DNA of 64,000 nt from Sphingomicrobium flavum (GCF_024721605.1 NZ_CP102630.1:558001-622000), one strand, 5' to 3'; positions 1 through 7,749 are shown, counted from the stretch's first letter. A program made the numbers and translations. The notes: generated by a model not told the origin, from the sequence alone.

Positions 1-228
1 ATTGCGGTTCATGCCGGCCAGCACGATCACCACCGGATCGGTCGGGCCATGGCGCGGCGCGCGGTAGACGAAAACATTGACGTCGCGGCGGGCGGCATTG
101 GTTTCGACATGGAAGCGATCATCGCCCCGCCGCAGCGCGACTGGATCGACCTCGATCGGGATATAGGTCGCGGCCGGGTGGGCAAAACCCACCAGCAATG
201 ATGCCAAGAGACTGGTCGGTCCGACCAT
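1..228 (-). CDS. Secreted hydrolase-like protein, N-terminal 76 residues only
   Basis: This is the beginning of a gene that runs off the left edge of the window. The ATG at 228 follows a good ribosome binding site (GGAGG, about 5 bases upstream). The product begins with a short hydrophobic stretch (MVGPTSLLASLLVGFAHPA) that looks like a signal peptide. A segment ending VVIVLAGMNRN follows, resembling the first core beta-strand and oxyanion-hole loop of an alpha/beta hydrolase. The catalytic residues would lie outside the window, so hydrolase is only a suggestion. Another frame over the same bases is open too, but this one is preferred for its Shine-Dalgarno site and signal-like N-terminus. 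Confidence 0.5.
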   Translation of the reverse strand, partial: MVGPTSLLASLLVGFAHPAATYIPIEVDPVALRRGDDRFHVETNAARRDVNVFVYRAPRHGPTDPVVIVLAGMNRN

Positions 229-342
229 CTCGTCCTCCCGGTTTTGCGCAGCCCCGTGCTGCGACTTTCCGGTCGGATCATCTAAAGGAACTTCCTTACC
301 AAATTGGTCACAAAAGCTCGGATTTGGGGCTATAGCGGCACC

Positions 343-1416
343 ATGCGCACACTCATTCGCCCCACGGGCTTCGTCGATTCCCCCTTCGGTCATGATGGCA
401 AGGTCGCCCGACTGGCGGGCGGATTATTGTGGTTCTCCGCTGTCGAACTGATCGGCCTTGATGAAGACGGCAAGAGGATCTCGACCGAGCTGTGCTGTGT
501 GGAAGGCATAGAAGAACGCTTTGACGAGGAAATGCATGCACTATGGCAACGTATCACCACGGCGCGGGTGCCATTTCAGCTGGGCGAACGCACCATCCGC
601 CTCGACCAGCCGCAGGTCATAGGCATCATCAATGCCACACCGGACAGTTTTTCCGATGGCGGGCAGCATGAGGATGTGGATGCGGCCTGCTTTGCCGGCG
701 CGGACATGGTAAGGGCAGGCGCGGCCATTCTGGACGTTGGCGGGGAATCGACCCGGCCCGGCGCGATGACCGTCTGGGAAGGCGATGAGATCGAGCGGGT
801 CAAACCGATCATCGAGCGGCTGGTGCGCGGAGGCAATGCCGTGAGCGTCGACACTCGCAAGGCCGCGGTGATGGAGGCGGCGCTGGGGGCAGGCGCGCAT
901 CTGGTCAATGACGTCTCCGCACTGACCTGGGACGAGCGGTCATTGCAGGTGGTTGCCGATGCCGGCGTCCCTGTGGTGCTGATGCATGCGCAGGGCGATC
1001 CCCAGACCATGCAGGAAAATCCACGCTATGAGGACGTGCTGGTCGATGTCTATCTGTGGCTGGAAGCGCGCATCGAGGCTGCCGTGGCAGGGGGGATCGA
1101 CCGGGAGAAGATCATCGTCGATCCCGGCATCGGTTTTGGCAAGACGGTCGCTCATAATCTGGAGCTGATGAACGGCCTTGCGCTCTTTCACGGCCTTGGC
1201 TGCCCGATCCTTTTGGGCGCGAGCCGCAAGCGAATGATCGGGGCGCTATCCAACGAAGCCGAAGCGGATCAGCGGTTGGGTGGAAGCCTGGCGCTGGCGT
1301 TGAAGGCGGCGGAGCAGGGCGCGCAGATCATCCGCGTCCATGATGTTCCGGAAACCGTGCAGGCGCTGCGCGTCTGGCGCGGGCTAAAGGACCAGGCGCT
1401 GACGCCTAAAGTGTAA
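343..1416 (+). CDS. folP: Dihydropteroate synthase
   Basis: Condenses 6-hydroxymethyl-dihydropterin diphosphate with p-aminobenzoate in folate synthesis; cytosolic. The protein (357 residues from the ATG at 343) shows the DHPS TIM-barrel signatures in order: IGIINATPDSFSDGG, GGESTRPGA, LVNDVSAL, DPGIGFGKTVAHNLELM, ILLGASRKRMIG and a final IIRVHDV. About 80 residues precede the first motif, so it has an N-terminal extension compared with compact DHPS. An in-frame TTG at 304 is possible but unlikely. The ATG has no clear Shine-Dalgarno, and TATAGC (331-336) sits only 7 bases upstream, which would fit a leaderless transcript (inference). Its 3' end overlaps the convergent SDR gene by 11 bases. 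Confidence 0.93.
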   Translation: MRTLIRPTGFVDSPFGHDGKVARLAGGLLWFSAVELIGLDEDGKRISTELCCVEGIEERFDEEMHALWQRITTARVPFQLGERTIRLDQPQVIGIINATPDSFSDGGQHEDVDAACFAGADMVRAGAAILDVGGESTRPGAMTVWEGDEIERVKPIIERLVRGGNAVSVDTRKAAVMEAALGAGAHLVNDVSALTWDERSLQVVADAGVPVVLMHAQGDPQTMQENPRYEDVLVDVYLWLEARIEAAVAGGIDREKIIVDPGIGFGKTVAHNLELMNGLALFHGLGCPILLGASRKRMIGALSNEAEADQRLGGSLALALKAAEQGAQIIRVHDVPETVQALRVWRGLKDQALTPKV

Positions 1417-2086
1417 AGCCGCCGTCTGACACTAGTACGGCGCCAGTGATCGTTTCTTCTTCAAGCAGGAAAGCAATTTGCCGGGCGATTTCGCTGGCGC
1501 TGGCGAAGCGACCGATGGGCGTATCTTCGCCCATGGCTTCGATGGCTTTTTCGCGGCTGCCCAGCTTCTCGATGAAGGCGTCGATGACAGGGCCGTCCCA
1601 GATCGCAGTGTTCACGCCGCCGGGCGCGATGGCGTTCACCCGAAGCCCGCGCTTGGCATTCTCAGCAGCCGCAATGCGCGCAAGATGGGCGACGGCGGCC
1701 TTGGAGGCGCCATAGGCACCGGTATGCGGGACGGGCTTCACACCGGTGGCCGATGCCGTGATGACAATAGCGCCTTTGTCGATGGCGCGGAGGGCAGCCT
1801 GAAGGGTCAGAAAGGCACCGTCGAGGTTCACCGCCATCACCTTGCGCCACGCTTCGAAACTCATCTTGTCGATCCGCTCGGAATCACCAATCCCTGCATT
1901 GACGACGGCATGGGTCAGGCCAGCAAGGTCGATCTGCGCCCAGATGTCGGGGTCAGAGACATCGGCCGCAATGATGCCGTCGCCAGCCTGCTTGTCGATC
2001 AGGACAAGCTCAGCGCCCTTGGCTCGATAATGGTCCGCGCAGGCCTTGCCGATGCCGGAGGCCGCGCCGGTGATCAGGATTTTCAT
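1406..2086 (-). CDS. Short-chain dehydrogenase/reductase
   Basis: A 226-residue classical SDR that oxidises or reduces an unknown alcohol/ketone with NAD(P). Visible features are the dinucleotide-binding TGAASGIG near residue 6, NAG in the middle of the Rossmann fold, and the catalytic Ser...Tyr-x-x-x-Lys (ITASATG, then YGASK). The C-terminal ITGAVLVSDGGFTL is typical of the family. The acidic residue ending beta-2 (LVLID) suggests NAD rather than NADP. It converges on folP with an 11-base overlap and lies just downstream of the regulator on the same strand (20-base gap), so the two may be cotranscribed. The substrate cannot be assigned. Confidence 0.85.
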   Translation of the reverse strand: MKILITGAASGIGKACADHYRAKGAELVLIDKQAGDGIIAADVSDPDIWAQIDLAGLTHAVVNAGIGDSERIDKMSFEAWRKVMAVNLDGAFLTLQAALRAIDKGAIVITASATGVKPVPHTGAYGASKAAVAHLARIAAAENAKRGLRVNAIAPGGVNTAIWDGPVIDAFIEKLGSREKAIEAMGEDTPIGRFASASEIARQIAFLLEEETITGAVLVSDGGFTL

Positions 2087-2106
2087 GGAGCCAAGGCTTA
2101 AGCGCC

Positions 2107-3543
2107 TCAGGCGGCAGTGTCGATGCCGAGATCGCCAAGCTTGCGGTAGAGTGTCGAACGACCGATGCCGAGACGGCGCGCCACTTCGGTCATGCGGCCG
2201 CGATAATGGCCGATGGCAAGGCGGATCAGGTCTGCTTCGATCTCTGACAACTGTCGGACATGGCCGTCATCGTCAAAGATGGTGACGGGGCCCGAGCCTT
2301 CGATGGCGCGGTCGCTCGAGCTTTTCGAAATGTTGGGCGTGGCGTCCGTGCGACGGCCCGAGAAGCGCGATTGTACCGCGATATGCGGGAAGTCTTCGGC
2401 GGTCAGGCTATTATTGTCACACTGGACGGCAGCGCGGAACAGCACGCCAGCCAGCTGACGCAGATTGCCCGGCCAGCCATAGCGCATCAGCACGGCAAGC
2501 GCGTCATTGCCAATCGACAGCGGACGCATCCCGGGCTGGTCCGCAATACGCGCGAGGAAGTGGCGCGCAAGGTTGGGAATGTCGCTCGACCGGTCGCGCA
2601 GGGCGGGAAGCTGGACAATAGTGGTCTCGATCCGCTCCTTGAGCCCGGCGTGGAAATCGTCAGGGATCGGGCCAGAAGCGGTCGCGATCAGGCGAATATC
2701 GACGCTGCTGGAGCCATTGCATCCGACCGGGCGCACTTCGCCCGTCGCCAGCACGCGGTCGAGCGCGGCTTGGGTGGCGGCGGGCAGGGCGGTTATATCG
2801 TCGAGCAGAATGGTGCCCTCATTGGCGCTCACCAGCTTGCCAATCTTCTCGGAAAAGGCGCCCGGAAAGGCGCCGGGCACATGGCCGAACAATTCGCTGT
2901 CGATCGATTTGGGCGAGATCGCCTTGCAATCGACAATGATGATGGGTGCGCGGTTGCGCAGCGAGGCGGCGTGGATGGCGCGGGCAAAGGTCTCCTTGCC
3001 CGATCCGGGCTCACCCTGGATCAGCACCGGCAAACGGTTGCGAGCGGCCTTGGCGGCCACCGCGAGGGACGAACGGAATTCGGGCGCGGCGCCGACCAGT
3101 TGCTCGAGGCTGAGCGTCGGCGCGAGCTTTTCGGAAAGCGGCGCGAGTTCCCCCGCCGGGCGGCGGCGATCGGCATGGGTGTTGAGCGCTTCGGTAAGGC
3201 GTTCGGCGGCGATCGGCTTGGCAAGAAAATCGCTCGCCCCTGCCTGCATGGCCTCGACCGCCAGTGGGATCGAGCCTTCATCGGCAAGCACGATGATGGG
3301 CAATTCTTCATTATGCTTGCGCAGCGCTTCGATATAGGCGGGACCGGTATCGTTGCTCCAGCTGGCGAGGATCGCGGCGCGCACTTCGCGGCCATGCGGG
3401 CCTTGCAGCAGGCCCACGGCAGTTTCCTCGTCGGCGGCACCCACCACGGTCCAGCCCGCGCGCGAGGCAACGGACGAGAGGATCCGGCGCTCGTCCGCGT
3501 CGGATTCCACCAGCAATAGTGAACGAACCTGCTCTTCCTGCAT
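2107..3543 (-). CDS. Degenerate NtrC-family regulator (pseudo-receiver, AAA+, Fis HTH)
   Basis: A 478-residue protein with the layout of a bacterial enhancer-binding protein: receiver-like domain (about 5-122), AAA+ domain (about 145-380) and C-terminal Fis-type helix-turn-helix (about 440-475, VARRLGIGRSTLYRKL). Walker A is GEPGSGKE (177-184) and Walker B is ILLDDI (245-250). Two family-defining positions are altered. The receiver has Ser61 where the phospho-acceptor Asp should be (AILASWSND), although Lys109 remains. The sigma-54 contact loop reads GAFPGA (224-229) instead of GAFTGA. In the family the loop Thr is needed for sigma-54 remodelling, so this protein may regulate without phosphorylation and perhaps without sigma-54 (inference). 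Start ATG has GGAGG upstream. Confidence 0.85.
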   Translation of the reverse strand: MQEEQVRSLLLVESDADERRILSSVASRAGWTVVGAADEETAVGLLQGPHGREVRAAILASWSNDTGPAYIEALRKHNEELPIIVLADEGSIPLAVEAMQAGASDFLAKPIAAERLTEALNTHADRRRPAGELAPLSEKLAPTLSLEQLVGAAPEFRSSLAVAAKAARNRLPVLIQGEPGSGKETFARAIHAASLRNRAPIIIVDCKAISPKSIDSELFGHVPGAFPGAFSEKIGKLVSANEGTILLDDITALPAATQAALDRVLATGEVRPVGCNGSSSVDIRLIATASGPIPDDFHAGLKERIETTIVQLPALRDRSSDIPNLARHFLARIADQPGMRPLSIGNDALAVLMRYGWPGNLRQLAGVLFRAAVQCDNNSLTAEDFPHIAVQSRFSGRRTDATPNISKSSSDRAIEGSGPVTIFDDDGHVRQLSEIEADLIRLAIGHYRGRMTEVARRLGIGRSTLYRKLGDLGIDTAA

Positions 3544-3676
3544 CTCGCCTCCAATGGATAAAGTTTAGCGCGATATGGTGAAGAGGCGGTTAAAGTGGCC
3601 CCCAAGAAAAGCCCTTCTGCAATTGGCCAAGCCTTGATAGAGAAAGAGCCAAGCGAAACACCCAAGAGGACGAAAA

Positions 3677-3826
3677 ATGGCCGATAACAAGGCACATCCG
3701 ACCGCCACCGAGATGGATTATCCCGCCCACCACAAGAATTATTCGGGCTTCCTGACGCTCCTGAAGTGGGGAACGATCATTTCGGTGATCGTGGCCGCCT
3801 TCGTCGTCTACATCATTTCCAACTAG
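3677..3826 (+). CDS. aa3-type cytochrome c oxidase subunit IV-like small membrane protein
   Basis: A 49-residue protein. The ATG at 3677 follows an AAGAGGACG ribosome binding site. It has a polar N-terminus with MDYPAHHKNYSGFLTLLKWG and then one transmembrane helix (TIISVIVAAFVVYIIS). This matches the bacterial CoxIV family (COX4_pro_2), whose members are about 45-60 residues, carry an H/Y-rich entry segment and end right after the helix. They associate with aa3 oxidase in the inner membrane. It ends 8 bases before pntAA and is probably cotranscribed with it, a pairing often seen in alphaproteobacteria. No oxidase core genes are in the window. Confidence 0.8.
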   Translation: MADNKAHPTATEMDYPAHHKNYSGFLTLLKWGTIISVIVAAFVVYIISN

Positions 3827-3834
3827 GCGCCGGC

Positions 3835-4956
3835 TTGAAGATCGCGGTCCTGAAAGAAAGCGGCGCGGAAAACCGCGTCGCTGCCATTCCCGAAACGGTC
3901 AAGAAGCTGACCGCGCTCGGGGCAAGCATCGCGATCGAAAAAGGGGCAGGCGAAGCGGCCGGCTTTACCGATGCCGATTATGAGGCAGAGGGCGCGAGCA
4001 TGGGGGATCGCAGCGCGGTCCTGTCCGGTGCGGACGCGATCCTTTGCGTGCAGGGCCCGGATGCCTCGTCGCTATCGGGCGCTGCCAGGGGCACGCTGCT
4101 GATTGGGGCGCTCAACCCGGCGACGCGCGGCGATGCGATCAAGGGCTATGCCGATGCCGGGCTCGATGCGCTGGCGATGGAATGGATGCCGCGGATCACG
4201 CGTGCGCAGTCGATGGATATCCTCTCCTCCCAGTCCAACCTGGCGGGCTACAAGGCGGTGGTCGATGCCGCAGGCGAATATGGCCGCGCATTTCCGATGA
4301 TGATGACGGCAGCCGGCACGGTCAGTCCGGCGCGCGTATTCGTCATGGGCGTGGGCGTGGCAGGCTTGCAGGCGATTGCGACGGCCAAGCGATTGGGCGC
4401 ACAGGTCAGCGCGACCGACGTGCGCTCGGCCACCAAGGAACAGATCAAGTCTTTGGGCGCCAAGCCGATCTTCGTTGAAAATGTCGAGGGGATCGAAGGC
4501 GAAGGGCAGGGCGGCTATGCCGGCGAAACTTCGGAAGAATATAAGAAGGCGCAGGCCGAACTCGTCTCCGATCATATCGCCAAGCAGGACATCGTCATTA
4601 CCACAGCATTGATCCCGGGGCGGCCTGCGCCGCGCCTCATCAGCGATGCGCAACTGCAGTCCATGCGTCCCGGCAGCGTCGTGGTCGACCTGGCGGCGGA
4701 AGCGGGCGGCAATGTCGAAGGAACCGTGCCGGGCGAAACGACGTCGCGGCACGGGGTGAAGATCATGGGCCCGGTCCAGCCGGCGCGATCGCTGGCGGCG
4801 GATGCCGCATCATTATTCAGCCGTAACCTGGCAAACTTCCTGACCGCGTTTTGGGACAAGGATGCCGGCACGCTGGTGCTGCCCGATGATGACGAGATCG
4901 TGCAGGGCATCCGCCTCACAAAAGATGGCGCAATTGTTCACGAGCGGCTGAAGTAA
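3835..4956 (+). CDS. pntAA: NAD(P) transhydrogenase subunit alpha part 1 (NAD-binding)
   Basis: Soluble NAD(H)-binding domain I of the proton-translocating transhydrogenase, which uses the proton gradient to reduce NADP with NADH. The 373-residue product starts at a TTG (3835), giving M-KIAVLKESGAEN, the expected PntA N-terminus; a longer reading from 3766 would only translate the upstream coxIV gene out of frame. Typical stretches are RAQSMDILSSQSNLAGYKAV (Q-rich contact loop), VFVMGVGVAGLQAIATAKRL (Rossmann) and VVVDLAAEAGGN. The protein ends at domain I, so membrane subunit PntAB must come from elsewhere; it lies 3 kb away at 7909. Translational coupling to the preceding 49-residue gene may compensate for the weak ribosome site. 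Confidence 0.93.
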   Translation: MKIAVLKESGAENRVAAIPETVKKLTALGASIAIEKGAGEAAGFTDADYEAEGASMGDRSAVLSGADAILCVQGPDASSLSGAARGTLLIGALNPATRGDAIKGYADAGLDALAMEWMPRITRAQSMDILSSQSNLAGYKAVVDAAGEYGRAFPMMMTAAGTVSPARVFVMGVGVAGLQAIATAKRLGAQVSATDVRSATKEQIKSLGAKPIFVENVEGIEGEGQGGYAGETSEEYKKAQAELVSDHIAKQDIVITTALIPGRPAPRLISDAQLQSMRPGSVVVDLAAEAGGNVEGTVPGETTSRHGVKIMGPVQPARSLAADAASLFSRNLANFLTAFWDKDAGTLVLPDDDEIVQGIRLTKDGAIVHERLK

Positions 4957-5186
4957 AACCGCCAAATCCGTTCATAATCGTAAACTTTTGACTCTTTTCG
5001 GCGATTTTCGCGGCGAGTCGGTCTTGGGTGATTCGCGCCGATTCGGAGCGATTGATGCCTCTGAGTCTGCGGGCCGGAGGGCGTCCGACGGGTCGGCACC
5101 ATATCGGTCTACGTGACCAGCGATCGCGGTCCAGAAGGCGGGACGTTTCGACCAAGACACGCTTGGCCTTGGTGCGGGCTAACCTA
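4957..5186. other. Gene-free stretch after pntAA
   Basis: About 230 bases between the pntAA stop and the terminator of the small peptide gene. Open frames exist on both strands, but none has a ribosome site or recognisable product. GACTC and GAGTC flank a short GC-rich repeat near 4990-5020. I see no convincing terminator for pntAA here and no RNA gene. Confidence 0.4.
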
Positions 5187-5221
5187 TTGAAGAAAAAGAA
5201 AAACCCGGCCAAAGCCGGGTT
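5187..5221 (-). terminator. Strong intrinsic terminator of the 27-residue peptide gene
   Basis: Perfect 8-bp stem AACCCGGC / GCCGGGTT (5202-5209 and 5214-5221) with a 4-base loop. On the minus strand it is followed by a T-rich run (TTTCTTTTTCTTC). It begins 25 bases after the stop codon of the peptide gene at 5247-5330. Confidence 0.85.
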
Positions 5222-5246
5222 AATCCGTTAGTTCCGTTCTGGGAGC

Positions 5247-5330
5247 TTAACCGGCGCCGCCGGTGCCACTCCAACCGCCACCCAGGACCCAGTCCCAGAA
5301 GCCACGAACGGGCTTTTTATTGGTCTTCAT
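5247..5330 (-). CDS. 27-residue Trp/Gly-rich peptide, function unknown
   Basis: A very short gene. The ATG at 5330 follows GGGG seven bases upstream and the frame closes with TAA after 27 codons. The N-terminus is basic (MKTNKKPVRG), the middle aromatic and hydrophobic (FWDWVLGGGW), and the tail Gly-rich (SGTGGAG). There is no cleavable signal peptide and no Cys. What makes it credible is the complete transcription unit: a near-consensus promoter (5375-5403), a palindrome overlapping that promoter, a 5' leader of about 38 bases with a small hairpin (5349-5363), and a strong terminator. I do not recognise the family. It could be a small membrane-active or signalling peptide, a protein-binding microprotein, or a leader peptide; none of these is shown. 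Confidence 0.6.
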   Translation of the reverse strand: MKTNKKPVRGFWDWVLGGGWSGTGGAG

Positions 5331-5374
5331 CACATATCCCCTGCGTGGGTGTGCCAAGCACACGTGCTGAGGAC

Positions 5375-5403
5375 TGTATAACCATAACGGATATGGTTAT
5401 CAA
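5375..5403 (-). promoter_or_regulatory. Sigma-70-type promoter of the peptide gene
   Basis: On the minus strand TTGATA (-35, 5398-5403) and TATACA (-10, 5375-5380) are separated by exactly 17 bases (5381-5397). Transcription would start near 5368, about 38 bases before the peptide's ATG. Confidence 0.75.
5378..5400. promoter_or_regulatory. Operator-like palindrome inside the peptide promoter
   Basis: Perfect 9-bp inverted repeat ATAACCATA / TATGGTTAT with a 5-base centre (5378-5386 and 5392-5400). It fills the spacer and overlaps both the -35 and -10 boxes, the usual position for a dimeric repressor site. No candidate repressor gene is adjacent. Confidence 0.65.
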
Positions 5404-5407
5404 GAAA

Positions 5408-5452
5408 TTAACTCTTTTTCTTAATCGGTCGGCGTTAACCTTTTCCTCTTAA
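5408..5452. repeat. Two TTAA-bounded imperfect direct repeats upstream of the peptide promoter
   Basis: TTAACTCTTTTTCTTAA (5408-5424) and TTAACCTTTTCCTCTTAA (5435-5452) are near-copies 27 bases apart, just upstream of the -35 box. The second overlaps the stop codon of the CHASE2-EAL gene. They could be an activator site or an A-rich upstream element. They resemble CtrA half-site pairs, but the spacing is 9-10 instead of 7. Confidence 0.5.
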
Positions 5453-7749
5453 GCTACCTTCTTCCGTTTTTCATGGTCAAGACGGCGGATCATCTCGCCG
5501 CGACCCATGGGCCTGCCGACGATGAAACCCTGAACGATATCGCACTTCATGATTTCGAGCTGCTCGAGAATCTCTCGATCCTCGACGCCTTCGGCCACGA
5601 CTTTGCGGCTGAGCGAATGGGCGAGTGCGATGGTCGACTGAACCATGATGAGATCGGAGCGATTGTCGCGCATTCCGCGCACGAAGCTCTGATCGATCTT
5701 CAATTCGCTGGCGGGGACTTTCTTGAGATAGTCGAGGGTCGATAGCCCGGTGCCATAATCGTCGATCGAAATTTCAATGCCCATGTCGCGCAGCGCGACG
5801 AGAAGTTCGATGTCAGTACCGGTGCCTTCGAGCGCGGCGGTTTCGGTCAACTCCAATGTGAGCTGGCTTGCTTTCACACCATTGCGACCGAGCCAGCCAC
5901 CGATGCGCTCCGGCAGATTGCGGTCGTTCAGCATCCGTGCCGACAGATTGACCGCGACATTGAAGTCGGGCGCCGTGAGCGAGAATTCGGCGATAGCTGC
6001 GATCGCGCTCTCCAGCACGAAATCCGTGAGCTTACCGATGCGATTATGCTGTTCGGCAGCGGCGACAAATTCGGCGGGGCTGATCGGTCCTTTCTCCGGG
6101 TGGGTCCAGCGCGCCAATGCTTCGGCGCCGATCAGTTTCTTGGTGCGCAGGTCAAGCTGGGGCTGGAAGGCCAGCCACACCTGGCCCTTTTCGATCGCCT
6201 CGTCGAGCTGGCTTAGCAGCGACAGGCGCCATGATGCTTCTTCCTGGCGGGCAGGGTCGTGATACTTCCACTTGATGCCTTCTTCATCAGCTTCATCGGC
6301 GGCGACAAGTGCACTGCCGAGACGATTGGCAAGACTTCGGCCGGAACCCACCTCCACGCCAAAGCTCATCGCCAAGTCGAAAACCTGGTCATCGATGCGG
6401 ACAGGGCTGCGGAAAAGGGCGTGCAGCGCTTCGAGATGATTGCCGATAGCCGTGCGGGGTTCGGCAAACCAGGCGAAGATGCCTTCGTCGCCCTGATAAA
6501 GTGTGCCGCCTTCCTTGCGGCCGACGCCAAGACGGCTGGCGATCTGCTCAACCAGCTGGCGCTCGCCATTGGCATCCAAGGTCGAGACGACTTCGGCATA
6601 ATTGTGCACACGTGCAGCAATGAGCGGCAAATCTTTGCCGCGCTTGTCGCCACGCAACGCGACGAGATTGGGAAGCCCCGTCAATTCATTCACGAAGCCG
6701 CGCGACTGGAAGTAGCGATATGTAATGATCGACGACACAATCGAAAGAGCGAAGAGCCCCGGTGCAATGTCGAAGAAAATAAGGTTAGCTTCCGAGGCAA
6801 TCGGGACAACTGCCAAGATGGTGGTGGCGCCAGCCAAGCCGCCGACGCGAAATGCACGCCTTTTCGTGAAGATGGCTGCAGCGCATCCAAGCAAGGCAAT
6901 AATGAGTGCTGGAATCCAACCCAGATGGACAGGATCGCCCTGCTTCAATGTTTCGGCACCGATAATCTGGACATAGACGCCAGCATCGCGGCCTTTGCCC
7001 GGAATATAGACCTGGTCCCCAAGTTGCATCACGCCGATGCCCACGATAACGGTCTTGCCCTTGATCTTCTCGAGCGATGAGTCGTCGCGCAGCAAGTCAA
7101 CGACGCTCATTTTCGGAATGCTCTCATATTGGATCGAGTAATCCAGCATGAACTTCTCGCCTACGGGGCCGTTCACATCGGCCATTTTGGCGGCGAAGCT
7201 CGGCAGAACGCGCCCGTCCATCTGCTCCTGATAATACAGCTCCCAAACGGCAGTCTGGAAATTGAAGTAGGCGTTAATTGACCCGAGATCAGCCGCTTGC
7301 TGAAAATCGTCGTCCGGAAGTTCGAGGATCGAGCCGTTATCGGACTTATGCCGGTCTTCCAGCGCCGCGATTGTGACATTGCCGGCACGCTGAAGAGCGG
7401 TCTTGAACTTTTCGTCTGCGACAGGGTCGGTCTGGCCAGCAAAGACGATGTCAAAGAACACACTTTTGGCGCCCGCCTCCCTCGTCCGATCGACGATGTC
7501 CGCGTGGACCGACCTCGACCAAGGGAAAGCGCCGATACTCTCGACGCTTTCGCGGTCAATCTCGACTAGGATGATATCACCGCTGGCATCATCAGCATGA
7601 GCCAGATTGCGCAGCGCGCGCAGCACGTCATCGAGCGGCTGGCCGAAGGAGATGAGGCCAAACAGCAGGGAGAGCGCAGCCGTCCAGATGAACAGCTTGG
7701 GCGTCGTCTTCTTTGCGCTTTTGGCGCTTTTGTCCGGGCGCTTGGCCAT
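5449..7749 (-). CDS. CHASE2-GGDEF-EAL membrane protein, probable c-di-GMP phosphodiesterase
   Basis: A 766-residue sensor. An N-terminal helix (about 18-38) leads into a periplasmic CHASE2 domain (about 40-265), then three membrane helices (about 270-345), GGDEF (about 350-470) and EAL (about 505-755). The EAL catalytic start GAEALARW is intact, as are downstream metal-site stretches such as ISIDDYGTGLSTLDYL and AEGVED. The GGDEF site is degraded to YQGDEG, so cyclase activity is unlikely and the domain may be regulatory. It should hydrolyse c-di-GMP in response to a periplasmic signal. ATG at 7749 with AGGA upstream is preferred over the TTG at 7764. It lies opposite to and between pntAA and pntAB, and ends at the promoter region of the small peptide gene. 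Confidence 0.9.
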   Translation of the reverse strand: MAKRPDKSAKSAKKTTPKLFIWTAALSLLFGLISFGQPLDDVLRALRNLAHADDASGDIILVEIDRESVESIGAFPWSRSVHADIVDRTREAGAKSVFFDIVFAGQTDPVADEKFKTALQRAGNVTIAALEDRHKSDNGSILELPDDDFQQAADLGSINAYFNFQTAVWELYYQEQMDGRVLPSFAAKMADVNGPVGEKFMLDYSIQYESIPKMSVVDLLRDDSSLEKIKGKTVIVGIGVMQLGDQVYIPGKGRDAGVYVQIIGAETLKQGDPVHLGWIPALIIALLGCAAAIFTKRRAFRVGGLAGATTILAVVPIASEANLIFFDIAPGLFALSIVSSIITYRYFQSRGFVNELTGLPNLVALRGDKRGKDLPLIAARVHNYAEVVSTLDANGERQLVEQIASRLGVGRKEGGTLYQGDEGIFAWFAEPRTAIGNHLEALHALFRSPVRIDDQVFDLAMSFGVEVGSGRSLANRLGSALVAADEADEEGIKWKYHDPARQEEASWRLSLLSQLDEAIEKGQVWLAFQPQLDLRTKKLIGAEALARWTHPEKGPISPAEFVAAAEQHNRIGKLTDFVLESAIAAIAEFSLTAPDFNVAVNLSARMLNDRNLPERIGGWLGRNGVKASQLTLELTETAALEGTGTDIELLVALRDMGIEISIDDYGTGLSTLDYLKKVPASELKIDQSFVRGMRDNRSDLIMVQSTIALAHSLSRKVVAEGVEDREILEQLEIMKCDIVQGFIVGRPMGRGEMIRRLDHEKRKKVA

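Noticed and set aside
27-281. 84-codon minus-strand frame at the left edge
   Set aside because: Arg/Ser/Pro-rich shadow; the overlapping frame starting at 228 has a proper ribosome site and signal peptide.
4916-5212. 98-codon minus-strand frame after pntAA
   Set aside because: It begins inside the A/T tract of the terminator (poly-Phe start), has no ribosome site, and ends inside pntAA.
5408-5452. CtrA binding sites
   Set aside because: TTAA pairs are spaced 9 and 10 bases, not the 7 of the CtrA consensus.
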